From positions 1 through 34,663 of the forward strand of contig JALOAD010000038.1 in NCBI GenBank assembly GCA_023228995.1: a stretch of 34,663 bases of DNA, read 5' to 3'. Each line of letters starts with the position of its first letter. Positions within the stretch are counted from its first letter, which is position 1. The translations under genes were made by a program, and so were the position numbers. The notes beneath the pieces were generated by a model. It had not been told where the DNA came from. It saw nothing but the letters and a program-made list of their open reading frames with translations, and ran no database searches. Positions 7,614-15,353 of this stretch are shown here, piece by piece. This DNA is from Candidatus Muiribacterium halophilum. GTDB lineage: Bacteria; Muiribacteriota; Muiribacteriia; Muiribacteriales; Muiribacteriaceae.

Positions 7614-8735
7614 ATGGATAATGAAAATGATGTTATTTTTGGTAAAATAAAAGGTTATGAAGCTAGTACAAGAGAGTTTGGGAAATTAATCAAAGAATTT
7701 AGTATGTCCAAAAATAGTGAATTAAAAAAATATATAACAGAAAACATACATGGAAAATCTCAAATAAGGCAAGCTCAAAAACAAGTATATGAAACACCTT
7801 CTCAAACAATATATACTGAATCTTCATGGAGAATACTTAGTTATACAAAAAATCCTAAATGGAGTAATCCTATTCTTTTAATACCATCTCTTATAAATAG
7901 ATATTATATTCTTGATCTTATGGAAAATGCTTCTTTTGTAAAATTTTTAAGTGAAAAAGGTGTAAATGTATATCTTTTAGACTGGGGAATTCCTGGACCT
8001 GAGCATGATCATCTTGAATTATCTACTTATGTTTTTAAATGGATTGGAAGAGCTGTCAGAAAAGTTTTAAATCATGCAAACGCTGAAAACCTTACAATGA
8101 TGGGATATTGCATGGGTGCTACTATTGCAGCTTTGTATGCAAGTAAAAATCAAGATTTGGTAAATGGTTTTATTTCACTTGCAGCACCTTATGATTTTTC
8201 TGGCGAAGATGCTTTAACTGTAATGGCAAAAAGTATGGATGTAGATAAAATGCTTGAATGTCATGGTGAAATGAGTGCAGATCTTATGCAGTCAGGTTTT
8301 ATGATTGCACAACCTACATCTGTTTATTTTAAAATGAAATCACTTGCTGAAAATGGAAATAATGAAAAAAGAAATAATACATTTATGCATCTTGAAAGAT
8401 GGTTAGCAGATAATGTTTCATTTCCAAAAGAAGCTTATAGAGAATATATAAAGAAATTCTATCAACAGAATCTTCTTGCAAAAGATGAATTGACTTTATC
8501 TGATGAAAAAATTCTTCTATCAGATATTAAAATACCTATTTTAAGTGTTATAGCTTCTAAGGATAATATTGTTATGAAAAATGCTGCTTTAGCATTAAAT
8601 GAAAAAGTTAAATCTACTCAAAAAGATATAATAGAAGTTGAAGCTGGTCACATTGGTATAATAATGGGTAGAAAAGCAAAAGTTGCATGGGAAGGAATAT
8701 TTGATTGGTTTAAAAAAATAAATGTAATAAAGTAA
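7614..8735 (+). CDS. phaC: Class III-type PHA synthase PhaC
   Basis: 373 residues, the length of class III/IV PhaC. It polymerises (R)-3-hydroxyacyl-CoA, typically 3-hydroxybutyryl-CoA, onto growing granules. The lipase-like box GYCMGA has the catalytic Cys166; Asp317 in SKDNIV and His346 in GHIGIIMG complete the triad with spacing close to that known for Allochromatium PhaC (149/302/331). PILLIPSLINRYYILDL (86-102) and VYLLDWGIPGPEHD (119-132) are typical PhaC segments. GAGGAAAAT precedes ATG 7614. The gene lies between the phasin/phaE operon and the phaB-like gene; with the short PhaE it should form the active synthase. Confidence 0.95.
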   Translation: MDNENDVIFGKIKGYEASTREFGKLIKEFSMSKNSELKKYITENIHGKSQIRQAQKQVYETPSQTIYTESSWRILSYTKNPKWSNPILLIPSLINRYYILDLMENASFVKFLSEKGVNVYLLDWGIPGPEHDHLELSTYVFKWIGRAVRKVLNHANAENLTMMGYCMGATIAALYASKNQDLVNGFISLAAPYDFSGEDALTVMAKSMDVDKMLECHGEMSADLMQSGFMIAQPTSVYFKMKSLAENGNNEKRNNTFMHLERWLADNVSFPKEAYREYIKKFYQQNLLAKDELTLSDEKILLSDIKIPILSVIASKDNIVMKNAALALNEKVKSTQKDIIEVEAGHIGIIMGRKAKVAWEGIFDWFKKINVIK

Positions 8736-8754
8736 ATGAAATTATGGAGGAAAG

Positions 8755-9492
8755 ATGAGATTAAAAGGTAAAGTTGCAATAATAACTGGTGGAGCACAGG
8801 GAATTGGTAAAGTAACAGCAAAAAGATTTTCCGAAGAAGGTGCTTCTGTAATAATATTTGATCTTAATGAAGAAGCAATGAAAACAGCTTGTAATGAAGT
8901 AAAGACTAATGGAAGTGTTGAATATAAAAAAGTAAATGTTACAGATTTTAATGCTATGAAAAATGTTATGAATGATATAATTGCAGATAAAGGTCAAATT
9001 GATATTATTGTAGCAAATGCTGGTATTACAAGAGATTCTATGTGTCATAAAATGTGTGAAGAAAATTTTGATAGTGTTATAAATGTAAATCTTAAAGGTG
9101 CTTTTAATAGTGCAAGAAGTGTTATTGAGCATATGAGAGAAAGACAGTCAGGTAAGATTTTATTTACTTCATCTGTTGTTGGCGAATATGGAAATATGGG
9201 TCAAGTAAACTATGCAGCTTCTAAAGCTGGTGTTATTGGAATGGCTAAAAGTCTTGCAAAAGAACTTGCTTTTAAAAATGTAAATGTAAATGTTGTTGCT
9301 CCTGGATATACTAATACTGAAATGATGGCAACTATTCCTGAAAAAGTTATGGAAAAGATTGTTTCTAAGATTCCTATGGGAAAACTTGCTGAACCTAAAC
9401 AAATTGCAGATGCTTTTGTTTTTCTTGCATCTGATGAAGCAAATTATATAACTGGACATGTTCTCTCCGTAAATGGAGGGTTAACACTCTAG
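8755..9492 (+). CDS. phaB: Acetoacetyl-CoA reductase (PhaB/FabG-type SDR)
   Basis: 245 residues, classical short-chain dehydrogenase: TGGAQGIG cofactor motif (11-18), VANAG (~86-90), catalytic Ser ~139 with Y-x3-K in VNYAASKAG (~152-156), and PGYTNTEM. It reduces 3-oxoacyl substrates with NAD(P)H. PhaB and FabG cannot be separated by motif, but position 19 bp behind phaC favours supply of (R)-3-hydroxybutyryl-CoA for PHA. AGGAAAG upstream of ATG 8755. No thiolase (phaA) is present in the window. An intrinsic terminator follows. Confidence 0.85.
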   Translation: MRLKGKVAIITGGAQGIGKVTAKRFSEEGASVIIFDLNEEAMKTACNEVKTNGSVEYKKVNVTDFNAMKNVMNDIIADKGQIDIIVANAGITRDSMCHKMCEENFDSVINVNLKGAFNSARSVIEHMRERQSGKILFTSSVVGEYGNMGQVNYAASKAGVIGMAKSLAKELAFKNVNVNVVAPGYTNTEMMATIPEKVMEKIVSKIPMGKLAEPKQIADAFVFLASDEANYITGHVLSVNGGLTL

Positions 9493-9518
9493 TGTAACAT
9501 TATATACTCAACCTGTTT

Positions 9519-9548
9519 AGCCGGGCATGTATTTGTCCGGCTTTTTTT
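9519..9548 (+). terminator. Intrinsic terminator after phaB
   Basis: Stem AGCCGGGCA (9519-9527)/TGTCCGGCT (9534-9542) with one G:U pair, then a T-run to 9548. Confidence 0.9.
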
Positions 9549-9565
9549 ATTTATCGGACCACATG

Positions 9566-9593
9566 AAATTTTAAATTTTAAATTTTAAATTTT
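9566..9593. repeat. 7-bp AAATTTT tandem repeat in a gene-free spacer
   Basis: Four exact AAATTTT units. The rest of the 9549-9866 spacer shows no gene I can support; an open plus-strand frame 9599-9877 lacks a start context, an RBS and protein-like composition. Confidence 0.75.
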
Positions 9594-9866
9594 AAAAAGT
9601 GATTAAAACAAATAATTCTGTCTGCACCTTTCTAAAAATTAAATCCTATAATTTTTATCATTACACTTCAAACTCTAAAATACATCCATGTATTTTTATA
9701 AATTTTTCTAATGCCTCACTTTTATATAATACAATAAACTTAATATTTTCAAAATATCTTTATTGGTTACATATTGAAAAATTTGTAACGAGTTCTCGTA
9801 ATTGCTGTCAGAATTATTTTTTTAATCTTTCTGGTAAATCTAAATTAAAAAATAAATGTAACATTT

Positions 9867-9901
9867 TTGAAATTTAGCGATATATATTTATAAGTATATC
9901 G
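9867..9901 (+). promoter_or_regulatory. ModE-like operator overlapping the TonB receptor promoter
   Basis: Palindrome CGATATA (9878-9884)/TATATCG (9895-9901) containing TATAT (9883-9887)-N7-TATAT (9895-9899), which fits the published ModE element TATAT-N7-TAYAT. A possible promoter TTGAAA (9867-9872)-16 bp-TATAAG (9889-9894) overlaps it, consistent with repression. A ModE-type regulator is encoded just downstream at 11940-12290. AT-richness raises the chance of coincidental matches. Confidence 0.6.
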
Positions 9902-9939
9902 ATTTGATATACAAAATAATAAAATATAAGGGGCTAGTT

Positions 9940-11847
9940 ATGAAAAGATTAGTTTTAATGTTTATTGTTTTATTTTGTTTTGTAAGTTTTGGAGAAAGTT
10001 ATTGGGATATTGGTAATTTTCTTATAAAAGGTAAAAAAAATGATGAAATTTCAAAAACAGTTCAGGAAGTAGATCTTCACAATGATAATAAAATAAGAAT
10101 TGATAATTTTGAAGATGTATTTAGATTTTTTCCTAATATCAATATAAATGATGGGGATAGAAATGCTGATATAAAAGTAGAAGGGTTTAATTCACTTCAA
10201 TATGGTGTTACTTTAGACGGTGTAACAGTTTATGCAGTTTACGATAATTATCTTGATATTACTCAACTTCCAATAAATGATATTTCAAAATTTAGAATTG
10301 TTAGAGGAGTAGATGCTCTTCTAAATGGACCAGATTCACCTGGAGTTTCAATTGAACTTGAAACTCAAAAACCTGTTTTTGCAAGTAAAAGTACTCTTGA
10401 TATGAGTGTTTTTGATTATAATGGAAGAAAGATTAATTTTAAACAAGAAGGTAAAAAAGGAGATTTTGCTTATATTTTTGGATATAACAAAAAAAAGGCT
10501 GATGGGTGGGGCCTTTCTAAATCATATACTCCAAATGCTATTGAAGACGGAGGATTAAGATTAGGAAGTGATTATGATAGAGAAAATTTTAATATTTATC
10601 TTGGTAAAGTAAATGATAATATAGAACATGGTTTAAGAATTACTACAATTACAAATGAAAATGGAATTCCTGTATTTACATCTGGGAAAACAAGATATTG
10701 GAGATATACAGATTGGGATAAAAAGCAATATAGTTATAATTATATAAAAAAGACTCAAAATTCAAGGATTGAAGCAATTTTATTTAGAGATACATATTAT
10801 AATTTACTTGATTCTTATGATGATAATACTTTTAGTACTCAAGCAACTAAGAAAGCTTTTCACTCAACTCATGATGATGTTTCTGATGGATTGAGAATTG
10901 TCCCTGAATTTAAACTTAAAAATATGGATCTTTCATTGCTTTTATATTATAAAAACGATGAACATACTGAACAGGATGATATTGGTAAAGCTTGGGAAGA
11001 ATTTAGTTCAAAAACCTATTCCTATGCTCTAGCTTCTGATTTTAGAAATGGTTTTAAAGCAGGACTTGCTTGGTCTGAAAAGAAAATTGGTAAAAACAAT
11101 ATTGGTGCAACAAGTGATGGATTTGAAGATACAAATTATTCTGTTGAATATGAATTTGATAAAAACACTTCTATTGAAATATCTCAAAAACATAGATTTC
11201 CAAGTATAAAAGAAATGTTTTCAGGTTATATGGGTGGAATTCTTCCAAACCCAAATCTTGAAACTGAAAAAATTACAACTTATGCTTATTATAAAAATTA
11301 TGGTCAAAATAAGCATAGATTAAAAACAAGATTATATCTTAATAAAGTAGAAGATCAGATTGAAAAAGTAGATACTGGTATATTAGATCCATTTAGTACA
11401 AAAGGTTATAATTATGATCAAAATCAAAATATTGGTGATGTTTATTACACAGGTGTGAGTTTTGATTATATAAAGAAAAATATCAATAGTGATTTTGGAA
11501 TAATCGCTTCCTATATTGATCCTGAAAATAAAACAGGGACTGATAAAAAAATTGACAATTTTGCAAAAGTTAATATTGATATTAATTATACAAATATATA
11601 CAAAAATAATAAATTAACATGGAATATTCATCATACTGGAGAAAGCTATGAGAATGATGGAGCATGGCAAACTATTCCTTCATATAATCTTGTGAATATT
11701 TATTATGATAATTCAATTTTTGTAAATAATTCTACAAGAAAATTTTATATAAATATTAAAAACATATTTGATAAGGATTATTATGCTAATCTTGGAAAAC
11801 CTTGCGAAGGTAAATCTTTTGAATTTGGTCAAATGATTTCATGGTAA
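9940..11847 (+). CDS. TonB-dependent outer-membrane receptor
   Basis: 635 residues from ATG 9940, chosen because AAGGGG lies just upstream and a signal peptide (MKRLVLMFIVLFCFVSFGES) starts here; in-frame upstream codons from 9904 lack this. A plug domain covers ~40-135 (VEGFNSLQYGVTLDGV, ISKFRIVRGVDALLNGPDSPGV), followed by a 22-strand-type barrel rich in alternating aromatics and ending FGQMISW (terminal Trp instead of the usual Phe). It would import a scarce ligand using TonB/ExbBD energy. The ModE-like operator upstream and ModE-like gene downstream suggest molybdate, tungstate or a chelate of them rather than iron or B12. No ABC transporter is nearby. Confidence 0.88.
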   Translation: MKRLVLMFIVLFCFVSFGESYWDIGNFLIKGKKNDEISKTVQEVDLHNDNKIRIDNFEDVFRFFPNININDGDRNADIKVEGFNSLQYGVTLDGVTVYAVYDNYLDITQLPINDISKFRIVRGVDALLNGPDSPGVSIELETQKPVFASKSTLDMSVFDYNGRKINFKQEGKKGDFAYIFGYNKKKADGWGLSKSYTPNAIEDGGLRLGSDYDRENFNIYLGKVNDNIEHGLRITTITNENGIPVFTSGKTRYWRYTDWDKKQYSYNYIKKTQNSRIEAILFRDTYYNLLDSYDDNTFSTQATKKAFHSTHDDVSDGLRIVPEFKLKNMDLSLLLYYKNDEHTEQDDIGKAWEEFSSKTYSYALASDFRNGFKAGLAWSEKKIGKNNIGATSDGFEDTNYSVEYEFDKNTSIEISQKHRFPSIKEMFSGYMGGILPNPNLETEKITTYAYYKNYGQNKHRLKTRLYLNKVEDQIEKVDTGILDPFSTKGYNYDQNQNIGDVYYTGVSFDYIKKNINSDFGIIASYIDPENKTGTDKKIDNFAKVNIDINYTNIYKNNKLTWNIHHTGESYENDGAWQTIPSYNLVNIYYDNSIFVNNSTRKFYINIKNIFDKDYYANLGKPCEGKSFEFGQMISW

Positions 11848-11878
11848 TTTTATAAAATATTCTGTATATGTTAATATT

Positions 11879-11912
11879 AAAGTCTCTGAGTTTAAAACTT
11901 AGAGACTTTTTT
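11879..11912 (+). terminator. Intrinsic terminator after TonB receptor
   Basis: AAGTCTCTGAGT pairs with ACTTAGAGACTT (one G:U), followed by TTTTTT. It separates the receptor from the ModE-like gene. Confidence 0.88.
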
Positions 11913-11939
11913 GTTATTAAAGGTATTATGGAGTTTTTT

Positions 11940-12290
11940 ATGAAAAATGTTAGTGTTGATGGTAAATTTTGGTTAAAAAATAATAAAGATATATGTATAT
12001 CTGAAGGTAAGATTGAACTGATAAAAAAAGTTGTTTCTGAAGGTTCTATTTCAAAAGCTGCAAAAAAAATGCAAATGTCTTATAAAGCAGCTTGGGATAT
12101 GATAGAAGAAATCAATAGTTTTACAAGTAGTGTAATAATTGAAAAAAATCGTGGTGGAAAAAATGGTGGTGGATGTCAGATAACATCATTTGGAAAAAAT
12201 TTTTTAAAAAAATATGACAAAATATCAGAAGAATACTCAGAAATGATAAAAAAACTCAATAAAAAAACTGATGATGAATTTCCAGAATAA
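11940..12290 (+). CDS. ModE-type winged-helix regulator (DNA-binding domain only)
   Basis: 116 residues from ATG 11940 (GGAG at 11930-11933); the longer frame from 11868 is rejected because it would run through the terminator hairpin. The ModE/LysR-like winged helix is clear: IELIKKVVSEGSISKAAKKM, MSYKAAWDMIEEIN, then GGKNGGGCQITSFG, the wing signature of ModE. The C-terminal molybdate-binding (TOBE/Mop) domains of full ModE are absent, as in many stand-alone ModE-like proteins. It probably controls the neighbouring TonB receptor through the palindrome at 9878-9901. Whether it senses molybdate or tungstate directly cannot be told. Confidence 0.87.
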   Translation: MKNVSVDGKFWLKNNKDICISEGKIELIKKVVSEGSISKAAKKMQMSYKAAWDMIEEINSFTSSVIIEKNRGGKNGGGCQITSFGKNFLKKYDKISEEYSEMIKKLNKKTDDEFPE

Positions 12291-12323
12291 AAATTAGCAT
12301 GACCAAAGTCATATAAAGCTTGC

Positions 12324-12402
12324 GAAATAGTGAAATAGTGAAAGGGTGAAATAGTGAAATAGTGAAAGGGTGAAAGGGTGAAATGGTGAAATAGTGAAAT
12401 AG
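12324..12402. repeat. 8-bp GAAATAGT-type tandem array
   Basis: About ten contiguous 8-bp units (GAAATAGT, GAAAGGGT, GAAATGGT). The unit is not a multiple of 3 and lies between genes, so it is not coding. Such arrays are prone to copy-number change. Confidence 0.9.
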
Positions 12403-12434
12403 AAAAAATCAAAATATTAAAAAATCAAAAGCGA

Positions 12435-12492
12435 GATCCCGGCTCAGAATCATGCCGGGATGACAGATTCTCAGAATAGTGCCGGGATGACA
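12435..12492. repeat. CCCGG dispersed repeat, orientation B
   Basis: Reverse-complement relative of the element at 6217-6276: hairpin ATCCCGGC (12436-12443)/GCCGGGAT (12454-12461), TGACAGA, then a second AGAATAGTGCCGGGATGACA unit. The two copies are inverted repeats flanking the 6.2-12.4 kb PHA/TonB block. Confidence 0.85.
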
Positions 12493-12510
12493 AAAATAAA
12501 TAAAGTTAGA

Positions 12511-12611
12511 GAGTTTAAGGAGTTAAGAGTTAAAAACCTAACCCTGTTTTTCTCTTTATCTCTTAAACTTTTTTTAACCTTAAACCCTTAAACCCTTAAA
12601 CCCTTAAACCC
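12511..12611. repeat. 8-bp TTAAACCC tandem array with G-rich arm
   Basis: Four exact TTAAACCC units at 12580-12611, preceded by GAGTTTAAGG (12511-12520), which can pair with the array. Similar design to 4571-4630. It lies at the 3' end of the minus-strand phaC2 gene and could help end transcription. Confidence 0.75.
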
Positions 12612-12629
12612 ATTAAACTATATCATTTA

Positions 12630-13733
12630 TCATTCATTATTTTTTATAAAATTTTCTATATCTTTATATAATTCAAATCTTGCTGGAAGACCTGCAAGTA
12701 TTGTAACATGACCACCTTCGTAAATTTTGTCAATATCAGCTTTGTTTTTTGTTTTTGGAATATTCAAAGCTGCTTCTTTTGGAAAAACATGATCATGTTT
12801 TGCCATAATATTAAATAATGGTATTTTTATATCTTTTAGATTTAATTTTTGATCACCAATTACAAGTTCACCTTTAAAAAGCTTGTTTTCTTGATAAAGA
12901 TCTCGATTGAATTTTCTAAAAATTTCACATGGATAAGGTATATTATCGTTTCCCCAAAAATCAAGTGCTCGATAAAGAGTTACAAATTCATCATTATCAA
13001 CAAGATTAAAAAGATTTCTGTATTTATTAAATGTCATATTTAAATCAAGGAAAGGAAAACCTGCATGTATAAATTGTGGAGAAATAGCACCGTTTTCTTT
13101 AAAAGAATTTACTATTTTGTCAAGATTAAAGGTTTTTGGATTAGTCCATTCTGTAAGTTTGCCACCTTTTGAAAAATCAACTGGTGAAGTTATATTTGTC
13201 ATGGATTTTATAAATCCTTGAGAACTGTATTTGGTTGCATATATTGTTGAAATTACTCCACCAATACATTGTCCTAAAATATGAATATGTTTTTTTCCTG
13301 AATGACGAAAAATTCTTTTAACTATTCTATTTATTGTACCATCTATCATTTCATCAAGAGTATAATCCCCATGTTCTATTCCAGGTTCGCCCCAATCAAT
13401 AATATAAACTGGTATATTGTTTTTAACTAGATGTGAAATCATTGAATGATCTTTTATAAGATCCATTGTATAATTTTTATTAATAAGAGAAGGTATTATA
13501 AGAACAGGAGATATATTAGATTTTTTATCGTTATCTATATAATAATTAAGTTTTGCTGTGTTTTCAGTATATATTGTATTATATAAAGTTGGAGCTAAAC
13601 CGATTTCTCTCCATGCTTTTTGTTTTTCATCAAGTGATTTGAATTGAGTTTTTTCAAGTATTTCCCAAAAATTTTTGCATTTATTTGAAATTTCTTCAAT
13701 CTGTTCAGGACTAATATCAAATTCCTTTTTCAT
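12630..13733 (-). CDS. Second PHA synthase PhaC paralogue
   Basis: 367 residues, class III/IV PhaC length. Nucleophile box GQCIGG with Cys156, Asp314 in KHDHVFP and His342 in GHVTILAG form a complete Cys-Asp-His triad. PVLIIPSLINKNYTMDL and VYIIDWGEPGIEHGD mirror the PhaC at 7614, but the two proteins are clearly diverged (GYCMGA versus GQCIGG). It starts 1 bp after the stop of its own PhaE-like gene and is last in a minus-strand operon with a MetX-like hydrolase. It may prefer other hydroxyacyl-CoAs or serve a different condition than the first PhaC. Only the substrate is uncertain; the family is not. Confidence 0.92.
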   Translation of the reverse strand: MKKEFDISPEQIEEISNKCKNFWEILEKTQFKSLDEKQKAWREIGLAPTLYNTIYTENTAKLNYYIDNDKKSNISPVLIIPSLINKNYTMDLIKDHSMISHLVKNNIPVYIIDWGEPGIEHGDYTLDEMIDGTINRIVKRIFRHSGKKHIHILGQCIGGVISTIYATKYSSQGFIKSMTNITSPVDFSKGGKLTEWTNPKTFNLDKIVNSFKENGAISPQFIHAGFPFLDLNMTFNKYRNLFNLVDNDEFVTLYRALDFWGNDNIPYPCEIFRKFNRDLYQENKLFKGELVIGDQKLNLKDIKIPLFNIMAKHDHVFPKEAALNIPKTKNKADIDKIYEGGHVTILAGLPARFELYKDIENFIKNNE

Positions 13734-13734
13734 A

Positions 13735-14127
13735 TTATTTTTTCTCCTTTACAGTTTTTTTTGTTTTAGAAGGTGTTTTTTTGACATTTTTTGATTTTTT
13801 ATTGTCTAATGATTTTATAAATAATTCTTTAAGTTCTTTTATATCATTTTTTTGTTCATATAATAAATCTTCAAGATCATTTATTTTTGCTTCCTGCTTT
13901 ATAATATATTGTGAAATTTTTGCAATCGATGAAGCAGTTGGTATTGATAATGATTTTGCAATATTGTTTTTTATTTCATCAAGCATTGATTTGGAAGTTA
14001 ATGCTCCTTCCATTGATTTACTCATGTTTTTTAAAAAGTCTGGATTATTCATTAATTCATCAAACCAATCTTTAACCATTTTTTCCCATTGTTTGGAAAA
14101 ATCATCCATTGCATTCATATTCCACAT
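13735..14127 (-). CDS. Short PhaE-like PHA synthase subunit 2
   Basis: 130 residues with the same plan as the PhaE-like protein at 6829-7215: Trp-rich N-terminus (WEKMVKDWFDELMNNPDFLKN), then LSIPTASSIAKISQYIIKQEAKINDLEDLL, matching the conserved PhaE/class IV PhaR C-terminal coiled coil after a Pro-Thr pair, and a Lys-rich tail ending KKTVKEKK. GAGGTG precedes its ATG. Directly upstream of phaC2 (1-bp gap) and 9 bp after the MetX-like gene. Expected to be the activating partner of PhaC2. Confidence 0.72.
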   Translation of the reverse strand: MWNMNAMDDFSKQWEKMVKDWFDELMNNPDFLKNMSKSMEGALTSKSMLDEIKNNIAKSLSIPTASSIAKISQYIIKQEAKINDLEDLLYEQKNDIKELKELFIKSLDNKKSKNVKKTPSKTKKTVKEKK

Positions 14128-14136
14128 ATTAACACC

Positions 14137-15258
14137 TCATTTATTTAAGAATTTTTGTATTTTATCACCAAATAACTCTGCATTACTTACAGAACCAAGA
14201 TGCCCAAGAGGAGATTCAAATTCATAATATTCTGAATTTTTTCTATATTGAGCGATTTTTAAATAAAATTTTTTACTTTGTTCGGCTAAAATAAAAATAT
14301 CGTTTTTATCAGAAAGTATTAGAAAATCTGATTTGAGATTTTGTAAAGCTTGTTTTTCTGATTTGAAATTTGAAAAAACATTAAATATTATATTTGCTTT
14401 TGAAAGATATATATATGAATTAGCATCATACATATCAGCTCGAGAACCAACACCTTCAATTATATTTTTTTCAAAATCATACATATTATCAATTTTTAAT
14501 ATAGGATCTTGACTATCCCAGTTTTTACCCCCAAGTATAGTTTCGCCCCAATTACGACCTCTTGCAATAAGTGCAAGTCCATTAATTGCATTTTTAAGCC
14601 CTTGAATAGGAGTTTTGGAAATGATTTCATTATAATAATCACCATTATTAAAATAAGAATCGGTTTTTATAGCTTGAATCCCCATTCTTAATGGAAAAAA
14701 GCAAGAAAAACAATCAACTTTATCAGCTGCTGATATAGGAATACATTTTTTTACTTTTTGTGGATATAAAAATGCCCAAGATAATGCTTGAAGTCCACCC
14801 ATAGATGGTCCTGATACAGCAAAAAGTTCTTCTATTCCAAGATAATCTAAAAGGAGTTTTTGTGCATTTACCATATCTTGTATGGTTATAACTGGAAAAT
14901 CCATACTATAAGGTTTTTTAGTTTTTGAAAAATAATCTCTTGGACTTGAAGATTCTACAAATGTTGAATTTACAACACAACATAGAGAATCACTTGATAT
15001 TATAAAATATTTATTTGTATCAAATGGTTTGTTTGGCCCTACAATATTATCCCACCAGCCTGCAATTTCATCTTTTGGAGAATATTTACCAGCTATATGT
15101 TTATCGCCTGAAAAAAAATGACAAATAAGTATAGTATTATCTTTATTTTCATTAAGTTTTCCATAAGTTTGATAGGATAATTTAAGGTTTTCAATTTTTT
15201 CACCATTAATAGTAAAAAAATCTTTTTTATAATTAAAAGTTTCTGATTTTATTATCAT
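14137..15258 (-). CDS. MetX-like alpha/beta-hydrolase (homoserine O-acetyltransferase family)
   Basis: 373 residues, full length for the family. Typical segments: LSYQTYGKLN, ICHFFSGDKHIAGKY, GWWDNIVGPNKPFDTNKYFII, nucleophile elbow SGPSMGGLQALSWA with Ser152, probable Asp317 (LSDKND) and His353 (GHLGSV). MetX acetylates homoserine with acetyl-CoA, but the GPSMGG elbow and the replaced STG/GPxS segment (here CCVVNSTFVESSSP) match a side branch whose substrate is unknown. It heads an operon with phaE2 and phaC2, so a role in acyl-CoA or PHA chemistry is as likely as methionine synthesis. There is no Shine-Dalgarno; a TAAAAT ends 7 nt before ATG, so it may be leaderless. Confidence 0.78.
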   Translation of the reverse strand: MIIKSETFNYKKDFFTINGEKIENLKLSYQTYGKLNENKDNTILICHFFSGDKHIAGKYSPKDEIAGWWDNIVGPNKPFDTNKYFIISSDSLCCVVNSTFVESSSPRDYFSKTKKPYSMDFPVITIQDMVNAQKLLLDYLGIEELFAVSGPSMGGLQALSWAFLYPQKVKKCIPISAADKVDCFSCFFPLRMGIQAIKTDSYFNNGDYYNEIISKTPIQGLKNAINGLALIARGRNWGETILGGKNWDSQDPILKIDNMYDFEKNIIEGVGSRADMYDANSYIYLSKANIIFNVFSNFKSEKQALQNLKSDFLILSDKNDIFILAEQSKKFYLKIAQYRKNSEYYEFESPLGHLGSVSNAELFGDKIQKFLNK

Positions 15259-15264
15259 AATAGT

Positions 15265-15270
15265 ATTTTA
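15265..15270 (-). promoter_or_regulatory. Probable -10 of the metX-like/phaE2/phaC2 operon
   Basis: On the minus strand TAAAAT, then ACTATT, then ATG at 15258. The position matches the phaR and napH-like promoters. No good -35 is visible. Confidence 0.4.
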
Positions 15271-15306
15271 CCATATTATTATATTTTTTTTCCACAAAAA
15301 AGGAAA

Positions 15307-15332
15307 ATCCCGGTTAAAAATCTAACCGGGAT
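15307..15332 (-). terminator. Intrinsic terminator after the symporter
   Basis: Perfect 10-bp stem ATCCCGGTTA/TAACCGGGAT, followed on the minus strand by TTTTCCTTTTTT. It separates the symporter from the MetX-like operon. Confidence 0.88.
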
Positions 15333-15353
15333 AATATTAAACTATAGTATTTT

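Noticed and set aside
8761-9132. Long minus-strand frames opposite phaB
   Set aside because: Shadow frames of an intact SDR gene; low-complexity Ile/Asn/Phe/Cys composition.
9599-9877. Plus-strand open frame of 92 codons between phaB and the TonB receptor
   Set aside because: No RBS, composition unlike the neighbouring proteins (rich in Asn, Ser, Cys, Tyr, Ile without pattern), and it ends inside the promoter palindrome.
12176-12412. Minus-strand frame with repeated HYFTISPF peptides
   Set aside because: The repeats are a translation of the GAAATAGT tandem array and the frame overlaps the ModE-like gene; no start context.
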